From: Priapulus caudatus
Taxonomy: Eukaryota > Priapulida > Priapulimorpha > Priapulimorphida > Priapulidae
NCBI RefSeq assembly: GCF_000485595.1
Contig: NW_014577146.1
Location: forward strand, 69,700-104,079
Direction: 5' to 3'
Length of the DNA stretch: 34,380 bases
A model generated the notes under the pieces. The model searched no databases, was not told the DNA's origin, and saw nothing but the letters and a program-made list of their open reading frames with translations. Both the position numbers and the translations under genes were made by a program. Positions 33,764 to 34,380 of this stretch are shown here, piece after piece (position 1 is the first letter of the stretch; the number at the start of each line of letters is the position of its first letter).

Positions 33764-33865
33764 ATCCATATAATGAGACCGAATGCGATCGCATACATCT
33801 GTGAATGTAGGAAAACATACTGCAGCTATAGTTATTTCGATAATAAATCGAAATGCGATTTACAT
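33764..33865 (+). repeat. 102-bp direct repeat, right copy
   Basis: Second copy of the repeat at 32,878, with two substitutions (T to C and A to C relative to the left copy). Its 3' end runs into an 11-bp tandem triplication that the left copy lacks. Confidence 0.97.
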
Positions 33866-33885
33866 GCGATTTAAATGCGATCAAC
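33853..33885 (+). repeat. 11-bp tandem repeat, three copies
   Basis: ATGCGATTTAC, ATGCGATTTAA and ATGCGATCAAC follow one another. The first copy is the end of the right 102-bp repeat; the other two are present only here. It is a local tandem expansion of the repeat end. Confidence 0.9.
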
Positions 33886-33940
33886 AAAGAAATGTTGAGT
33901 TATAAAGGTTATTATTTTGTAATAAGAAAAAATGAACATT

Positions 33941-34380
33941 GCAGCCATGTTTCTCATGTGAAGACTAGCTTGACAGTCATGCTTCTATTGTGTAGCCTAG
34001 AGTGGCAGCCATGCCTCTAGTGTGCAGCCCACTGATCTCTACACACTAAGGTTAGTATATAGAGATCAGTGGTGCAGTCTAACATGACAGCATTGTTTCC
34101 ACTTTGCAGTCTAGCGTGGCAGCCATGTTTCTACTGTGCAGCCTAGCGTGGCAGCCATGTTTCTACTGGGCAGCTTAGCGTGGCAGCCATGTTTCTACTG
34201 TGCAGCCTAGCGTGACAGCCATGTTTCTACTGTGCAGTCTAGCGTGGCAGCCATGTTTCTACTGTGCAGCCTAACATGACAGCTATGTTTCTAATGTGAA
34301 GCCTGGGGTGGCAGCCATGTTTCTACTGTGCAGCCTAACATGACAGCTATGTTTCTAATGTGAAGCCTGGGGTGGCAGCC
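33941..34380 (+). repeat. 32-bp minisatellite, runs off the window
   Basis: A 20-bp partial unit (33,941-33,960) is followed by units starting at 33,961, 33,993, 34,075, 34,107, 34,139, 34,171, 34,203, 34,235, 34,267, 34,299 and 34,331, plus an 18-bp partial at 34,363. The unit core is TGGCAGCCATGTTTCTACTG. The early units are diverged and the middle ones nearly identical. The last two and a half alternate between two variants, so a 64-bp higher-order period has formed: the units at 34,267 and 34,331 are identical, and those at 34,299 and 34,363 are identical as far as visible. Thirty-two is not a multiple of three, so the array is not coding. One junction is interrupted at 34,025-34,074 by an insertion. 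Confidence 0.98.
34028..34072. mobile_element. 45-bp palindromic fold-back insertion with 5-bp target duplication
   Basis: Inside the 32-bp array, CCACTGATCTCTA (34,029-34,041) and its exact reverse complement (34,060-34,072) form 13-bp terminal inverted repeats. The 18-nt centre is itself mostly palindromic (ACTAA, GG, TTAGT), so 19 of 22 base pairs match over 44 bp. TGCAG occurs immediately before (34,023-34,027) and after (34,073-34,077). Deleting 50 bp (insert plus one TGCAG) restores the exact 32-bp phase between the flanking units. That shows this is an insertion with a target-site-like duplication. The element has no coding capacity and would have to move by foreign machinery. The family is not recognised. 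An alternative is a templated repair insertion. Confidence 0.6.

Noticed and set aside
32878-33865. Classical LTR retrotransposon reading of the 102-bp direct repeats
   Set aside because: There are no TG/CA termini, no tRNA-complementary primer site after the left copy, no clear polypurine tract, and no flanking target duplication; so it is described only as a repeat-bounded unit.

Overview
The window looks like a piece of nuclear DNA from an invertebrate-type eukaryote, probably from a long-read assembly. The evidence is: very dense di-, tri- and tetranucleotide microsatellites (AC/GT, AT, CT, GGT, CACG/GTGC); CpG dinucleotides that are common throughout, so there is no vertebrate-like CpG depletion; a 210-base run of N inside simple repeats; and no open reading frame longer than 184 codons in 34 kb. 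I see no bacterial gene organisation, no rRNA or tRNA, no CRISPR array and no recognisable viral or full-length transposon protein. I cannot name the species.

Layout. 1-250 is an interrupted AC array ending in a short heptamer repeat. 250-9,920 is mostly unique, apparently non-coding sequence with a GT/GTGC tract (2,432), a TA tract (6,513), two TATA-like sites (5,206 and 9,597) and a very weak THAP-like peptide trace (about 3,050). 9,926-10,796 is a simple-repeat block (CT, CACG, N gap, a 40-bp low-complexity duplication, GT) where the assembly broke. 10,800-22,950 is again mostly unique, with a 13-bp minisatellite (13,085-13,211), two 16-bp palindromes, an AT tract and a possible first exon (17,027-17,147). 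22,975-24,600 holds a CACG tract and an AT tract. 24,600-31,050 holds a 20-bp perfect palindrome, an imperfect long hairpin (28,069-28,160), a GT/GTGC tract and a strongly strand-asymmetric GGT tract.

The last 1.5 kb is the most structured part. Two 102-bp direct repeats (two differences, starts 886 bp apart) bracket a 173-codon open frame. They are followed 75 bp later by a 32-bp minisatellite that runs off the window edge. One of its unit junctions is interrupted by a 45-bp, almost fully palindromic insertion flanked by a 5-bp direct repeat (TGCAG). Removing 50 bp (insert plus one TGCAG) restores the exact 32-bp phase, so this looks like a genuine insertion of a tiny fold-back element.

No set of genes working together can be supported. 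All protein-coding entries are low-confidence candidates, because open frames of 110-185 codons are expected by chance in 34 kb read in six frames.
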